64,000 nt of DNA, from the NCBI GenBank assembly GCA_020633075.1, contig JACKEI010000002.1:1-64000 (forward strand). The letters are read 5' to 3'. Source of the DNA: Sandaracinaceae bacterium. GTDB taxonomy: Bacteria > Myxococcota_A > Polyangia > Polyangiales > Houyiibacteriaceae. Every line of letters starts with the position of its first letter. The stretch's first letter is position 1. Of the stretch, positions 36,294 to 44,990 are shown piece after piece. The position numbers were made by a program, and so were the translations under genes. The notes beneath the pieces were generated by a model. The model was not told the DNA's origin and did no database searches. It saw nothing but the letters and a program-made list of their open reading frames with translations.

Positions 36294-37385
36294 ATGAGTC
36301 TCGCGCACCCCGTCGACGGCCAGCCGCTGCCTCCATGGAGTGACCCGCGCGCCGAGCAGCTCCGTAGAGCGCCACGTCTCGCGCGGTGGTGGTACGCGCT
36401 CAAGCCCGCCAGCTGGCCCAAGCTCCTGGTGCCTGCCTTGTTGGGGCAGGGCGCCGGCGCGCTGCACGCCGGGCGCGTGGACGTCGCGGCGGCGCTCTTG
36501 GGGAGCGTCTTCAGCCTGGGGCTGCTCGTGTTCATCGTGCTGCTCAACGACTGGAGTGACGCGGGCGTGGACCGAGTGAAGCGTGCGCTCTACCCATCGG
36601 AGTGCAGCCCCAAGACCATCCCGGACCAGCTGCTCGAAGCGGGCGCGCTGCTGCGTGCGGGGCTGCTGGCGCTCGCGCTGGCGGTGTTCGCCGCGTTCGC
36701 CGCCGAGCAGCTGCTGGCACGGGCGTGGGCGGGCTGGGCCGCGCTCGCCTGCGCGGGGATCTTCGGGGCGTACTCCCTGCCTCCGCTGCGCCTGAACTAC
36801 AGGGGAGGCGGCGAGCTCCTCGAGGCGCTGGGCGTGGGCGTGGCGCTGCCCGTCTGGAACGCGTACGTGCAGGGGGGCGCCGCGCTCCCGCCCGTGCTGT
36901 CGGACCTGCTCCCTGCCTTTGCCACGCTCTCCTTGGGCAGCGCGCTGGCGAGCGGCCTGAGCGACGAGGTGAGCGACCGATGCGGTGGCAAGCGCACCTT
37001 CACCACCTGGCTCGGGAACCCGCGCGTGTGTCGCGCCGTGCTGGCTTGTACGCTCGTGGCGGCCGCGCTCTTCGTGCTGGCGCCGCTCGCGCGGCTGCGC
37101 GGCGGGTCGATGGGCCTCCTCGAGGCGCCCGCTGCAGGCATCCGGGCGGTCGGGGCTGCGAGTCCGCCCGCTCTGGGTCCACCCGATCTCGGGGCCCTCG
37201 TGGCTGGGGCCGTCGGCGCCTGCTTCTGCGTCGTCGCGTTCGTGCGGATGCGCCGCGTGTCCCCGGCCCCGCGCACGGACGTCTTCGCCTCGCAGGCGCT
37301 CTTCAAGCAGCGCTTGCACGGCGCGATATGGTATGGCTCCGTCGCTGTGTTGGTCATGCGCGCGCTGCTGATGGGACGAGGATGA
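36294..37385 (+). CDS. UbiA-family prenyltransferase
   Basis: 363 aa from ATG 36294. Polytopic membrane protein with first Asp motif LNDWSDAGVD and second motif SDEVSDRCGGKRT, both intact. The N-terminal 45 residues are a soluble extension. It differs from MenA at 19889, and its acceptor substrate is not evident. The next gene overlaps its stop by 4 nt (ATGA), so the two are probably functionally linked. Confidence 0.8.
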   Translation: MSLAHPVDGQPLPPWSDPRAEQLRRAPRLARWWYALKPASWPKLLVPALLGQGAGALHAGRVDVAAALLGSVFSLGLLVFIVLLNDWSDAGVDRVKRALYPSECSPKTIPDQLLEAGALLRAGLLALALAVFAAFAAEQLLARAWAGWAALACAGIFGAYSLPPLRLNYRGGGELLEALGVGVALPVWNAYVQGGAALPPVLSDLLPAFATLSLGSALASGLSDEVSDRCGGKRTFTTWLGNPRVCRAVLACTLVAAALFVLAPLARLRGGSMGLLEAPAAGIRAVGAASPPALGPPDLGALVAGAVGACFCVVAFVRMRRVSPAPRTDVFASQALFKQRLHGAIWYGSVAVLVMRALLMGRG

Positions 37386-38146
37386 GCCGGCTGGAATCCG
37401 TGTGCGCCGAGGACACGCTCGCCGACACGCTCGCGCGCCTCCGCGCGCTGGACGCGGCCGTCTCCCAGTCGCCGAGCGGTGGCCTCAGCCTGGACCCGAC
37501 CTCGCCGGGGCGGCGCGCCACCACGGCCCACGGTCTGCTGCTCGCGTTGACCGACGCGCCCGTGGAAGAGCGCCTGACCTTGGGCGCGGCGCTCGCCGAA
37601 GTGGGGGAGTCCATGCTGCGGGCCTTCCCCCTCAACCTCTTCTGGGACATGGACGGCGTCTTCGCCGAGCTGCGGCGTGCCAGCCGCGTCTCTCTGGACG
37701 ACGCGCGCGCGCTGGCCGCCGCGCTCGCCGAGCTCATGACGCTGTTCGGGCGCGACTCCCCCATCCAGTTCCAGTACGTGCACGACTTCGTGTATGGCTT
37801 CGACTGGGCCGAGTGGGTGCGCCGCGAGCCCTCGGGACGCAAGGGCGTACGCCCCTTCGACGCGCGCTACGTGGCGCGCACGCACCAGCGTGGGATCGAG
37901 CTGCTAGCCCTCATCGAGGCCGACGACGACAAGTACCCCACGCTCCCGAAGGGCGAGTTCCGCAATCCCTTCTCCTTTTCGCGCACGCCGCAACAGGAGC
38001 GCCGTCTCTTCGAGGCGCTGGCTGCGGCCGGCGCCATCCCCAACCCGGCCTGGTCGTGCGACGAAGAGCCTTGCTGGGCGCGCGACTTCGATGCCGAGCG
38101 CGAGACCATCGCCGCGGAGCTGGGGCTGGTGCGCACCGCTCGGTGA
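37382..38146 (+). CDS. Soluble protein of unknown function coupled to a UbiA-family gene
   Basis: 254 aa, no signal peptide or membrane helix. Mostly helical N-terminus, then FPLNLFWDMDGVFAELRRA and an aromatic-rich stretch (FQYVHDFVYGFDWAEWV), and YPTLPKGEFRNPFSFSRTP. I do not recognise the family. Its start codon overlaps the prenyltransferase stop, which suggests a shared pathway. Confidence 0.6.
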   Translation: MSRLESVCAEDTLADTLARLRALDAAVSQSPSGGLSLDPTSPGRRATTAHGLLLALTDAPVEERLTLGAALAEVGESMLRAFPLNLFWDMDGVFAELRRASRVSLDDARALAAALAELMTLFGRDSPIQFQYVHDFVYGFDWAEWVRREPSGRKGVRPFDARYVARTHQRGIELLALIEADDDKYPTLPKGEFRNPFSFSRTPQQERRLFEALAAAGAIPNPAWSCDEEPCWARDFDAERETIAAELGLVRTAR

Positions 38147-38167
38147 ACGGATGCGCTCTCCCGGGCG

Positions 38168-38815
38168 CTACGACGAGATGTTGAAGCTCGCCGGGTGGGA
38201 CGAGCGCGACGGTGCGCCTTGGTACGTGTGCAGGCCCACGTGCTCCCGCGCGTGCACCTGACACCACGCGGTGGCGTCGCCGGTCTCCGTGCGCACCGCG
38301 GCGCAGTCCGCGCAGACGGGCGCTGGTCGGTCGCTCTTGCGGCAGCTCGCGTACGAGCGCTCCTTGGCGATCAACACCGGGCAGCGGGCCTCACGCACCA
38401 GCGTCTCGGCGACCGAGCTGTGCAGCAGGCGGTCCAGCCCGTGCCGCGCATGCGTGCCGCAGACCAGCACGTGCGCTTCCACGTCCACCGTGAACTGCAG
38501 AATGGCCGCGACGGGGCTGCCGATGCACGTGGAGAACTCCGGCTTCACGGCTGGCCAGTCGCCGGCCGCGACGCACACGTCGTTGAAGTAGGTCTGTATC
38601 TCGCCGGGGTCTTGCGCCAGGATGCGCTCCTCCTCGACGAGTCGTCGCAGCTCGCCGAGGCGCGTGGACTCGACGGTGTGGATGACGTGCAGCGCGTCAC
38701 CGGGGCGCGCAATGCGCACTCCGGCGATGACCGCTGCGTCGGATGCAGGGCTCAGGTCCACGGCCACGACAATGACCTGCCGGAACCCTTCCTGGGTCTT
38801 GGTTTCTTGGTTCAT
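38168..38815 (-). CDS. Universal stress protein with C-terminal Cys/His cluster
   Basis: 215 aa from ATG 38815. UspA fold (about 12-155) with VVAVDLSPASDAAV and a nucleotide-type motif (VCGTHARHGLDRLLHSSVAETLVREARCPVL). The tail (about 160-215) adds CRKSDRPAPVCADCAAVR and WCQVHAREHVG, which looks like a small metal-binding module absent from ordinary UspA proteins. Role unknown beyond stress response. Confidence 0.8.
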   Translation of the reverse strand: MNQETKTQEGFRQVIVVAVDLSPASDAAVIAGVRIARPGDALHVIHTVESTRLGELRRLVEEERILAQDPGEIQTYFNDVCVAAGDWPAVKPEFSTCIGSPVAAILQFTVDVEAHVLVCGTHARHGLDRLLHSSVAETLVREARCPVLIAKERSYASCRKSDRPAPVCADCAAVRTETGDATAWCQVHAREHVGLHTYQGAPSRSSHPASFNISS

Positions 38816-38958
38816 GGGAACCGCCTTTCCCCCGCCGGCCCTCGAGCCACGCGGGCTGGGTTGCGGCGACGCGCCAATCATGGTGGTCGTCGTACCTACA
38901 CCGTACCCCCGCGCGCGGCCGATCGCACGCACAGCGCTCACTTCTCGCGGATCGCGAC

Positions 38959-39858
38959 CTACGGCGGCGTCGCTAGCGCCCACGCGAAGGCGGCCACCCA
39001 CGCCGTCATGGCGGCGCCCTGGATCAGCGCGAAGGCCAGCCGTCCGCGCATGACGAGGTGGGCGCACAGGATGCCGGCCGGACAGGCCATCACCGCTTGT
39101 TCGAACCCGCTCAGGCGGGGTGCCGCCAGCCACGCGGCGAGCGCCATGGCCGCCGCGAAGAAGCCGATGCCCAGCGCGCGCGCCCTGGGCTCACCGACCA
39201 CGACGGGCAGGCTGCGCTTCCCGGCCGCTCGGTCCGCGTCGACGTCGGGCATAGCGGTGGTGATGTTCCCGGACACGCCGAAGAGCACCATGGGGAGCAG
39301 CACGGCGAGCGGCGCCTGCGGACTTCCGGACACCAAGTAGTAGCCCACCCACGGCAGCACCACGCCGATCCCGAGGCCCTGCAGCCACTCACCCCCGCCG
39401 CGGTGCGACAGACGCGCGGGTGGATAGCTGTAGAGCTGCAGGAGCGCGATGGCCGCGACGCACGCGGCCAGCAGCCAAGGACGCGACCCCGCGAGCAACA
39501 CGCCGAGGCCCAGCAAGCCGAACCCAGCCAGCAGCGCGGCCCGACGCAGCGCCCCTTCCGAGAGAGACCCGTCTACCAACACGCCCGATCCCCCCGACAG
39601 CAGCGTGCGCGCCGCGGTGTCCGTGTGGCGATCCGCGTAGTCGTTGGCGAACACGATCATCAGCTGGTCAAGCACCGAGAAGGCTGCGCAGGCCGCGAGC
39701 GCCCAGGGCTCCATGCGGAACCCCTCACCGGTAGCGGCCGCGACGCCGAGCGCGATGGGCAGCGCGATGTTGGCTTGCGCCAGCGGCCGCGCGGCGCGCA
39801 CCCAGGCTAGCGCGACGGAGCGAGCGGGCCGGGGAGGGTGGGGCGCAGCGTCTGGCAT
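38959..39858 (-). CDS. UbiA-family prenyltransferase (MenA-like)
   Basis: 299 aa from ATG 39858. Integral membrane protein with first motif FANDYADRHTD and second motif DVDADRAAGKRS. The downstream LLSGGSGVLVDG element occurs in MenA/UbiA-like enzymes that are not the main DHNA transferase. This is the third UbiA-family gene of the window. Substrate is unknown. Its start codon touches the upstream region of the divergent ATPase pair. Confidence 0.8.
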   Translation of the reverse strand: MPDAAPHPPRPARSVALAWVRAARPLAQANIALPIALGVAAATGEGFRMEPWALAACAAFSVLDQLMIVFANDYADRHTDTAARTLLSGGSGVLVDGSLSEGALRRAALLAGFGLLGLGVLLAGSRPWLLAACVAAIALLQLYSYPPARLSHRGGGEWLQGLGIGVVLPWVGYYLVSGSPQAPLAVLLPMVLFGVSGNITTAMPDVDADRAAGKRSLPVVVGEPRARALGIGFFAAAMALAAWLAAPRLSGFEQAVMACPAGILCAHLVMRGRLAFALIQGAAMTAWVAAFAWALATPP

Positions 39859-39901
39859 GAGGAGGGGACTCTACTCGGGTGCGCTGTGCTATGCCCAGCC
39901 G

Positions 39902-40909
39902 ATGCCCGCCCGTCCCGTGCTCACCGAGCCTCTGCCCGCGCCCTTCGATCGGCGCGTGCAGCTGTTCACGGGCAAGGGAGGCGTGGGCAAGACCAGCGTG
40001 GTGGCGGGGCTGGCCATGGAGGCCGCGCGCCGGGGGCACAGGCCGCTGATCGTGGAGCTGGGTCACCGCGCCAGCGTGCCCGGCATCCTCGCGCCGGGGC
40101 GCGCTCTCGAGGTGGGGTACGCGCCCGTGGAGGTGGTGCCCGGCGTGTTCGCCATGAACATGTCGCTGGATGACGCGCTCGAGGACTACATCACCGCGCA
40201 GGTCCGCGTGCGACGCGCGGCGCGCGCCATCACACAGAGCCAGGCACTGCGGCGCTTCTTCCACGCGGCGCCGGCCGTCAACGAGGTGGTCACGCTGCAT
40301 CGCCTCAGCCGGCTCGCGGAGGCGGCCCCATCCGCGCGCGGGAGCTTCTCGCCCATCCTGGTGGACCTGGACGCGACGGGGCACGCCCTCATGTTCCTGG
40401 AGCTGCCGCGTGTGTTCGAGGGGCTCGCCAGCAGCGGGCCGCTGCGCACGCTGCTGGATGGCTTCTCCAAGCTCTTGCGCGACGAGGACACCACCGTCTT
40501 GCACCTCGTGGCGCTGCCCCTCGAGCTGCCCGCGCAGGAGACCCACGAGCTCTACGAGCAGCTGCGCGGCAACACGGCCACGGGAGTCACCGCGCGCGTG
40601 CCTCTGGGCGCGCTGATCGTGAACGCGGTGCCCGACCGGCCGCTGACGCCGGAAGAGCTCGCGTTGCTCCCCGAGCTCGAGGCGGCTGCCCCGGCGCTGC
40701 GCGCGGACGTGGCGCTGGCTCGCGGCGCGCAGGCGGCCGCCGAAGACGCGCTGCGGGTGGTGCGTGAGCTCGCGCAGCGGGTGCCCTTGCCCCTGCGCCG
40801 GCTGCCACGCTGCGAGGGCGCTCTGGGCGCCGACGCTTTGGCCCGGCTGGGCGCACGCCTGCTCGGTGGCGCTCCCGTGAACGACGAGCGGCTTGGAGTG
40901 AGCGCATGA
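39902..40909 (+). CDS. ArsA-like ATPase, first of a pair
   Basis: 335 aa from ATG 39902; an in-frame ATG at 39857 would overlap the divergent gene start. P-loop GKGGVGKTS near the N-terminus, LIVELGHRASVPG, and LVDLDATGHALMFLELPRVF as the switch II/DTAPTGHT-like region. The family binds ATP and acts in anion efflux or protein targeting. No arsenite pump or arsR is near, so an arsenic role is not supported. It overlaps its partner by 4 nt. Confidence 0.8.
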   Translation: MPARPVLTEPLPAPFDRRVQLFTGKGGVGKTSVVAGLAMEAARRGHRPLIVELGHRASVPGILAPGRALEVGYAPVEVVPGVFAMNMSLDDALEDYITAQVRVRRAARAITQSQALRRFFHAAPAVNEVVTLHRLSRLAEAAPSARGSFSPILVDLDATGHALMFLELPRVFEGLASSGPLRTLLDGFSKLLRDEDTTVLHLVALPLELPAQETHELYEQLRGNTATGVTARVPLGALIVNAVPDRPLTPEELALLPELEAAAPALRADVALARGAQAAAEDALRVVRELAQRVPLPLRRLPRCEGALGADALARLGARLLGGAPVNDERLGVSA

Positions 40910-42186
40910 GCGGCGCCCAGGTTGGCTTGGACGAGCTCCTGCGGACCCGTCGCCTGGTGGTGTGCGTGGGGCCGGGAGGCGTGGGCAAGACCACCAGCTC
41001 AGCGGCCATGGCGCTGCGCGCGGCGCGCATGGGGCGGAGGGCGCTCGTGCTGACCATCGACCCCGCCAAGCGCCTGGCCGACGCGCTGGGCCTCGACGGT
41101 CTGGACGACGAGGTGCGCCGCGTGCCCGGGCTCGACGCGCTCACGCCTCTCGACCCGGGTGGTCGCGTGGGCACCCTCGACGCCGCCATGCTGGACACCA
41201 AGGCCAGCTACGATGCGCTGCTCACGCGGGTCACCGACGCGGCGTCGCGGGAGCGCATCTTCGGCAACCGCGCGTACCAGGCCTTCTCCCGCACCATGGC
41301 GCGCTCGCACGCCTACGTCGCCATGGAGCGCCTGCTGCATGTCGTGGAGGAGGACCGCTGGGACCTGATCGTCTTGGACACGCCCCCAACGCGCAGCGCG
41401 CTGGACATCCTGGACGCTCCCGAGCGGTTGGTGCGCTTCCTGGACGAGCGCGTGGTGCAGTGGTTCCTGCGTGGGTCGGGCGAGCCTCCCGAACCACTCG
41501 AGGGTGACGCCATGGAGGGCGCTGCGGCGGCGAGCGCCGGGAGCTTGGGCGGGCGGGCGGCCGTGAAGCTGCTGAGCCTCCTGGTGGGGGCCGAGGTCGT
41601 GACCGAGCTGGTCTCTTTCTTTTCGGTGCTGGCGCACCTGCGCCAGGGCTTTCGTGACCGGGCGGCGCGCACGGCAGCGCTGCTGGCCAGCCCGTCCACC
41701 GCGTTCGTGCTGACGGCCGCGCCCATGCCCAGCGGCCTGGCCGACGCCGCCAACCTGCTCGAGGGCCTGCGTGCGCGCCGGGTCCCCTTGGCCCTCCTGC
41801 TCTTCAACCGCGCCTTCACGACCGAGCCCGTGGTGGCGGGCGATGCAGCCGCAGCGCTTCACGCGGTGCGCGGCGCCGCAGACCGCCGCGCCGCCGACCG
41901 CCCCGCCGCCGACCGCCCCGCCTTCGGGGAGCAGCCTCTCGCTCCCGTCGTGCAGGCGGTGCCGGCCCTACCTGGGCCACTCGAGGCGCTCGCTCAGCGC
42001 CTCGCCGCCGTGCGCCGCGCGGCCTACGACGCGAACCAGGCCGACCTCGCGCGCATGCGTGCCTTCGCTGGCAGCGCCGAGGGAGTGCCGGCCTGCATGC
42101 TGCCCCGCGCCCTGCGCGAGCTCGAGGACATCCGGGACCTGGACGGCCTGCTGGCACGGCCCCGTCCTCTCGTGGACGGGCTGTAG
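40906..42186 (+). CDS. ArsA-like ATPase, second of a pair
   Basis: 426 aa, ATGA overlap with the first ATPase. P-loop GPGGVGKTT, LTIDPAKRLADALG and switch motif LIVLDTPPTRSALD are typical of ArsA/GET3-type ATPases. An Ala/Asp/Arg/Pro repeat (AADRPAADRPA) near residue 330 comes from a 15-bp tandem repeat. Two adjacent single-domain ATPases could form a heterodimer in place of the fused two-half ArsA; this is an inference. Confidence 0.82.
   Translation: MSGAQVGLDELLRTRRLVVCVGPGGVGKTTSSAAMALRAARMGRRALVLTIDPAKRLADALGLDGLDDEVRRVPGLDALTPLDPGGRVGTLDAAMLDTKASYDALLTRVTDAASRERIFGNRAYQAFSRTMARSHAYVAMERLLHVVEEDRWDLIVLDTPPTRSALDILDAPERLVRFLDERVVQWFLRGSGEPPEPLEGDAMEGAAAASAGSLGGRAAVKLLSLLVGAEVVTELVSFFSVLAHLRQGFRDRAARTAALLASPSTAFVLTAAPMPSGLADAANLLEGLRARRVPLALLLFNRAFTTEPVVAGDAAAALHAVRGAADRRAADRPAADRPAFGEQPLAPVVQAVPALPGPLEALAQRLAAVRRAAYDANQADLARMRAFAGSAEGVPACMLPRALRELEDIRDLDGLLARPRPLVDGL
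41881..41922 (+). repeat. 15-bp tandem repeat inside the second ArsA-like gene
   Basis: About 2.8 copies of GACCGCCCCGCCGCC, the first with one change. Length is a multiple of three, so copy changes would keep the frame and vary a linker. Confidence 0.7.
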
Positions 42187-42188
42187 TT

Positions 42189-42204
42189 GTCCCCGCTCGG
42201 GGAC
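42189..42204 (+). terminator. Hairpin after the ArsA-like pair
   Basis: GTCCCC and GGGGAC form a perfect 6-bp stem with loop GCTC, 3 bp after the ATPase stop codon and before znuA. No T-run follows, so it may be only a weak terminator. Confidence 0.35.
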
Positions 42205-42255
42205 GTGCCCAGATGAGGTCTTCCACTCGTTGGGTTGATCGTGTCCAATGCCGGC

Positions 42256-43332
42256 ATGTGTCCGAACGCCCCCTCCCAGCGCTCACTGCGCGCGCTGCTG
42301 GTGTGCCTTGCCCTCGGGATCGTCCCCTGCGCGCTGCCCGCTTGCGGTAGCAGCTCGACCCCGGCGGGCCGCCCCAAGGTGGCCGTGTCCATCTTCCCCC
42401 TGTACGACATCGCGAGGCGCGTCGCGGGCGACCAGCTGGAGGTGGTGCTGGTGCTCCCCGTGGGACGCTCGGAGCACTCCTACCGGCCGACCCCGCGTGA
42501 GATCGCGCGCCTGTCGGGGACACGCCTGGCCGTCGGGGTGGGGTTGCAGCTGGACACCTGGCTGACCCAGGTGGTGCGCAACGCCTCGGACACGGAGGTC
42601 GAGGTGCTGGAGCTGGGACCGCTGCTGCACCCGCGCCACATGAGCGGTCGCGAGGTGGGCGTGAACGAGGTGCACGGCGCCGACGAGCCAGGCGAGCACG
42701 AGGACGACGACGCCGACGGTCACCACGAGGAAGGGCCCGAGGAGGCGAGGGGGGCGCACCATGCGGACGAAGAACGCGCGCAGGCGGCCGCGGAGCACGA
42801 GGGCCACCACGAGCACCACCACGGCGGGCTGGACCCGCACTTCTGGCTGGATCCGGTGCGCATGATCGAGGCCGTGGACCTGATGGTCGCGGCCTTCACG
42901 CGCCTGGACCCGGCCGCCGCGGACTCCTTTCGCACGCGCGGCGACGAGGTGAAGCGCGCGCTGCAGGCGCTGGACGAGCGGCTGCGCGCCGAGCGCGCCG
43001 GCTACACCCGCGACACCATCATCACGTTCCATGGGTCGTTCGGCTACTTCGCGGACCGCTACAACCTGCGCATCGCGGCTGTGGTGGAGCCCTCGCCCGG
43101 GCGCGAGCCCACGGCCCACTACCTGGCCGAGGTGCTGGCCGTCATCGCGGAGACGCACCCCGCCGCCCTCTTCAGCGAGCCGCAGCTGGACCCGCGCCCC
43201 GCGCAGGTCATCGCGCAGGACGCCCGCTTGCCTCTCTTCGAGCTGGACCCGGTCGGCGGCACGGAGGGGGTAGCGACCTACGAGGCGCTGCTGCTGCACA
43301 ACGGGTCGGTGCTGGCGCGGGCGCTCCGATGA
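42256..43332 (+). CDS. znuA: Zinc ABC transporter substrate-binding lipoprotein
   Basis: 358 aa from ATG 42256 (TTG 42235 and GTG 42241 are alternatives). Lipoprotein signal with lipobox ALPAC. Cluster A-1 fold for zinc or manganese: SIFPLYDIARRVAG, His in GRSEHSYRPTP, DPHFWLDPVRMIE, His in ITFHGSFGYFADRY, and SEPQLDPR. A His- and acid-rich loop (about 135-190) is typical of zinc rather than manganese proteins. It delivers zinc to the transporter made by the next two genes. No Zur-box-like sequence was clear upstream. Confidence 0.9.
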   Translation: MCPNAPSQRSLRALLVCLALGIVPCALPACGSSSTPAGRPKVAVSIFPLYDIARRVAGDQLEVVLVLPVGRSEHSYRPTPREIARLSGTRLAVGVGLQLDTWLTQVVRNASDTEVEVLELGPLLHPRHMSGREVGVNEVHGADEPGEHEDDDADGHHEEGPEEARGAHHADEERAQAAAEHEGHHEHHHGGLDPHFWLDPVRMIEAVDLMVAAFTRLDPAAADSFRTRGDEVKRALQALDERLRAERAGYTRDTIITFHGSFGYFADRYNLRIAAVVEPSPGREPTAHYLAEVLAVIAETHPAALFSEPQLDPRPAQVIAQDARLPLFELDPVGGTEGVATYEALLLHNGSVLARALR

Positions 43333-44150
43333 GCGCCGGCAGACCGTCCCTCGGCTCCCTCACGCAGCCCGACCGGGAGACGCAGCCCTGCGTGTTCGAG
43401 GTCTCCGGCGTGACGAAGCGCTACGGCGAACACCTGGTGCTGGACGACGTGTCCTTCTGGATCCCCAAGGGGGAGTTCCTGTGCCTCTGCGGTCCCAACG
43501 GCGCGGGCAAGAGCACGCTGCTGAAGGTCATCCTGGGGCTGGAGAAGCCCGACAGCGGCACGGTGCGCATCGGCCCGCCCGGGCGCACCACCGAGCGCGC
43601 CACCAGCCACGAAGTGGGCTACGTGCCCCAGCACAAGGCCTTTCACCGCGACTTCCCAGCGCGTGTGGAGGACCTCATCGTCGCGAACTTCCGCGGCCGC
43701 TGGCCTTACCGCATCCGTGAGCAGGAGCGCGCCGCCGCCGACGCCGCGCTGGCGCGCGTGGGTGGGCAGCACCTGTGGGGCAAGGAGATTTCCAAGCTCT
43801 CGGGTGGGCAGATGCAGCGCGTGTTCCTGGCGCGCGCGTTGGTCACCAACCCCACGCTGCTCATCCTGGACGAGCCCACCGCGGGCGTGGACATCCGCGG
43901 GCGGGCCGAGTTCGTGGAGGTGCTCTTCGAGATCAGCCGCAGCGAAGAGCTGGCCGCCATCTTGGTGACGCACCACATGGGCGAGGTGGCGCGCACGGCG
44001 GAGCGCGTGCTCTATCTCGAGCACCGCGTGCTGGCCTGGGGGCTGCCCGACGAGCTGCTGGGGCGCGACGACCTGGCCGCCATCAGCGACCCGGGCGCGC
44101 GCAGCACCCGCTGGGACCCCCTGCCGGTCTGCGCCGAGGAGCACACATGA
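43329..44150 (+). CDS. znuC: Zinc ABC transporter ATP-binding protein
   Basis: 273 aa, ATGA overlap with znuA. Walker A GPNGAGKST, Q-loop VGYVPQHKAF, signature LSGGQMQRVFLARAL, Walker B LLILDEPTAGVD and H-loop VTHHMGEV. It powers the ZnuB permease. An N-terminal extension of about 20 residues precedes the usual start of the fold. Confidence 0.93.
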   Translation: MSAGRPSLGSLTQPDRETQPCVFEVSGVTKRYGEHLVLDDVSFWIPKGEFLCLCGPNGAGKSTLLKVILGLEKPDSGTVRIGPPGRTTERATSHEVGYVPQHKAFHRDFPARVEDLIVANFRGRWPYRIREQERAAADAALARVGGQHLWGKEISKLSGGQMQRVFLARALVTNPTLLILDEPTAGVDIRGRAEFVEVLFEISRSEELAAILVTHHMGEVARTAERVLYLEHRVLAWGLPDELLGRDDLAAISDPGARSTRWDPLPVCAEEHT

Positions 44151-44977
44151 GCTGGCTACTCGACCCTCTGTCGCAGGGCTTCATGCAGCGCGCCTTCATC
44201 GCCGGCATGCTGGTGGGCGGGCTGTGCGCGTGCATCGGCGTCTTCGTCGTCAAGCGCGGCCTCTCGTTCATCGGCGACGGGCTCGCGCACGCCACCTTCG
44301 GCGGCATCGCGCTGGGGCTCTGGCTGGAGCTCGGCGTGCAGCAGGCCGTGTGGGTGGCGTTGCCCTTCACGGTGGTGGTGTCGCTGGGCATCGCGTACGT
44401 CCTCCGCTCGGGCCGGCTCGGCGGCGACGTGGCCACGGGGGTGTTCTTCGCGGTGTCGTTCGCGCTCGGCGTGCTCTTCCTCGGCCTGCGGCCTCCCGAG
44501 GCGCCCATGGTCAACGTCGAGAGCGTGCTCTTCGGGAGCATCTTGGCCATCGGGCACGCGGACCTGTACATGGTCGCGGGCGTGACCGTGGTGGCGACGC
44601 TGCTCCTCGGGGCCACCTGGAGCCGCCTGGCCTACGCCACCTTCGACCCGGCCCTCGCGCGCCTCTCGGGCGTACCCGTGGCGGCCCTCGACTACATGCT
44701 GCTCGCGCTCACGGCCGTGGTCATCGTCGTCTCGGTCAAGACGGTCGGCGTCGTGCTGGTCAGCTCGTTCATCGTGATCCCCGCCGCCGCGGCCGGCCTC
44801 GTCGCGCGCAGCATCGGGCGCATGTCGCTGCTGGCCGTCACCCTGGGCGTCTTCGGCGCGGCCAGCGGGCTGCTGGCCAGCTACCACCTCAACGTCGCCA
44901 GCGGCGCCACCATCATCTTGCTGCTCGGCTTCTTCTTCGCGCTGGCGTTGGGCTTCCACACGCTGCGGCGTAGCTGA
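44147..44977 (+). CDS. znuB: Zinc ABC transporter permease
   Basis: 276 aa from ATG 44147, overlapping znuC by 4 nt. ABC-3 family permease with about eight membrane helices; SFIGDGLAHATFGGIALG and VKTVGVVLVSSFIVIPAAAA are conserved family segments. It forms the inner-membrane channel of the ZnuABC importer. Confidence 0.92.
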   Translation: MSWLLDPLSQGFMQRAFIAGMLVGGLCACIGVFVVKRGLSFIGDGLAHATFGGIALGLWLELGVQQAVWVALPFTVVVSLGIAYVLRSGRLGGDVATGVFFAVSFALGVLFLGLRPPEAPMVNVESVLFGSILAIGHADLYMVAGVTVVATLLLGATWSRLAYATFDPALARLSGVPVAALDYMLLALTAVVIVVSVKTVGVVLVSSFIVIPAAAAGLVARSIGRMSLLAVTLGVFGAASGLLASYHLNVASGATIILLLGFFFALALGFHTLRRS

Positions 44978-44990
44978 CTCGGAGACCCGC

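Noticed and set aside
36153..37319. Upstream part of the long minus frame over the CHAD-CYTH gene
   Set aside because: It is antisense to the UbiA-family gene and low in complexity; the CHAD-CYTH start was placed at GTG 36152.
39902..42186. Arsenic resistance operon
   Set aside because: The ATPases resemble ArsA, but there is no arsR, arsB, arsC or arsD gene nearby.
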